Of a stretch of DNA of 33,187 nt, positions 31,410 through 33,187 are shown piece by piece (within the stretch, counting starts at the first letter, position 1; each line of letters starts with the position of its first letter). Below the pieces are notes generated by a model. The model saw only the letters and a program-made list of their open reading frames with translations, was not told the origin of the DNA and searched no databases. The position numbers and the translations under genes were made by a program. The DNA is taken from the NCBI GenBank assembly GCA_964498965.1, contig CAZCJU010000013.1, positions 1-33,187 of the forward strand, in the 5' to 3' direction. The DNA comes from CAZCJU01 sp964498965. GTDB taxonomy: Bacteria > Bacillota > Clostridia > Oscillospirales > CAG-272.

Positions 31410-31439
31410 TTTATATTTTTCGCTTCAAGCAAATCTCAA
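31410..31439 (-). promoter_or_regulatory. Possible promoter of the two-component system
   Basis: On the minus strand, TTGAGA (31434-31439), 18 bases, TATAAA (31410-31415), about 40 bases before the response regulator start. An AT-rich hairpin (31443-31464) lies just upstream, after the exonuclease gene. Confidence 0.5.
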
Positions 31440-31466
31440 CTGTATTTCAATTTTTGTTGAAATAAT

Positions 31467-32024
31467 TTATCCGACATTTGAAGTGAATTTAAAGGTATCG
31501 TATTGTCTGATCAAGCCCGAAAGCGGAAGCACGGATTCGTATTCGAGCAAGAGTTTTGCACAATTCAGTGCATCGGAGAGGGCGTTATGGTGATCAAGCT
31601 CAAAGCCGAAATGATCACACAGGGTATTCAGCTTATGATTCGGCAGATGCGGGAGAAGTAGCTTACCGGCTCTGAACGTACATATGTAATCGATATATCT
31701 TTTGTGCGGAATGCCATAATGTTCAAGGCATTTTTTGATAACGCCGAGATCGAAAACGGCGTTATGTGCAACGACGACGGAATTCGCAAGCTCGCACTCT
31801 ATTTTTTTCCAGACCTCGTTGAATTTCGGCATTCCGCATACCGAATCGGGGGTTATGCCTGTCAGCTCGACATTAAAAACGTCGAAATACGTTTCGGGAT
31901 CGACGAGTGTATAGTATTTTTCCGTAATACTTCCGTTTTCAACGGTAACGATACCTATTGCGGATATCCTGTCGTTTTTCCCGTTCGGAGTTTCCACGTC
32001 TAAAACCGTATATTTTTCGTACAT
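31467..32024 (-). CDS. DnaQ-like 3'-5' exonuclease
   Basis: The 185-residue protein is a stand-alone member of the DEDD exonuclease superfamily, close to the epsilon proofreading subunit. Motif I is Asp9-x-Glu11 (VLDVET), motif II AHNAVFDLGV with its aspartate in mid-protein, and motif III HNALSDA with the final His and Asp. It has no helicase or polymerase domain attached. A GGCGGTG ribosome site precedes the ATG. Only a weak AT-rich hairpin separates it from the two-component genes, so some read-through is possible. The polymerase-proofreading role versus RNA or DNA trimming cannot be decided here. Confidence 0.9.
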   Translation of the reverse strand: MYEKYTVLDVETPNGKNDRISAIGIVTVENGSITEKYYTLVDPETYFDVFNVELTGITPDSVCGMPKFNEVWKKIECELANSVVVAHNAVFDLGVIKKCLEHYGIPHKRYIDYICTFRAGKLLLPHLPNHKLNTLCDHFGFELDHHNALSDALNCAKLLLEYESVLPLSGLIRQYDTFKFTSNVG

Positions 32025-32233
32025 GATTTCACCGCCTTTATCGTATTATACACTTTATTTTCGAAAAAAGCAATATTAAATCCGAATCTTATTCAAAATA
32101 TTCTTCTCTTATTATTCAAAATATCCTTCGTATGGGAATTTGCGAATAAAAAGGAAATATGCCGCACATAATTTTTAATACAAAATTCAACAAAAATTGA
32201 CGGAGAATTGACGTTCGGTTGTAATTATTGAAT

Positions 32234-32239
32234 TATAAT
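32234..32239 (+). promoter_or_regulatory. Possible ftsH promoter (-10)
   Basis: TATAAT at 32234-32239 lies 54 bases before the ftsH start. The nearest -35-like hexamer, TTGACG (32208-32213), is 20 bases upstream, longer than optimal. The 268-base gap between the exonuclease and ftsH shows nothing else. Confidence 0.4.
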
Positions 32240-32292
32240 TTAGTTATTGTGCCGGACGTTTTTCTCGGCGGAAAAATCGGAGTAAAAGATAA

Positions 32293-33187
<895 letters not shown>

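Overview
The window looks like a chromosomal piece of a low- to mid-GC, endospore-forming Clostridia bacterium (Bacillota), probably an uncultured anaerobe. The evidence is a SpoIVB sporulation peptidase, strong GGAGG ribosome binding sites, several near-perfect TTGACA-17-TATAAT promoters, frequent GTG/TTG starts, and a gene repertoire typical of Clostridia (NatAB-like ABC exporter, AGCS alanine symporter, SpoIVB, FtsH). I saw no tRNA, rRNA, CRISPR array or intact insertion sequence.

Layout. 1-2100: the tail of a P-type cation ATPase, spoIVB, then a scar region with a short palindrome and a frameshifted relic of a tyrosine integrase. 2100-6900: a Gfo/Idh/MocA oxidoreductase, a beta-lactamase-fold serine hydrolase, a prohibitin-like SPFH protein coupled to a PHP-domain phosphoesterase, and a Cu/Zn-SOD-like protein without the metal-binding histidine motif. 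6950-9340: an AGCS symporter, then about 800 bases of gene debris that includes a TetR-family stub with its promoter and operator intact. 9390-11490: a GT-C type membrane glycosyltransferase overlapping smpB. 11610-15575: a three-gene minus-strand operon (SPFH protein with three zinc ribbons, a four-TM protein, and a zinc-ribbon/TPR/TIR/coiled-coil/TM protein). 15890-18187: a glycerophosphodiesterase and malQ. 18418-20562: a NatA/NatB-like ABC exporter. 21008-26644: a maltodextrin-type ABC importer with an enlarged MalF and an unusual 628-residue MalK carrying repeated TOBE-like modules. 26700-32030 (minus strand): a small membrane protein, two tandem membrane-anchored cell-wall amidases, a two-component system and a DnaQ-like exonuclease. 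32293-end: the first half of ftsH.

How the parts fit. The malEFGK cluster should import maltodextrins that MalQ disproportionates. The two-component system sits directly upstream of two wall amidases and may control them. The most intriguing unit is the SPFH/4TM/TIR operon. A membrane-scaffold protein, a small membrane partner and a membrane-tethered putative TIR NADase are transcribed together, and each of the two larger proteins carries zinc ribbons. The individual families are known, but I know of no assigned function for the set; a membrane-stress or antiphage NAD-depletion module is a reasonable hypothesis, not a demonstrated one.
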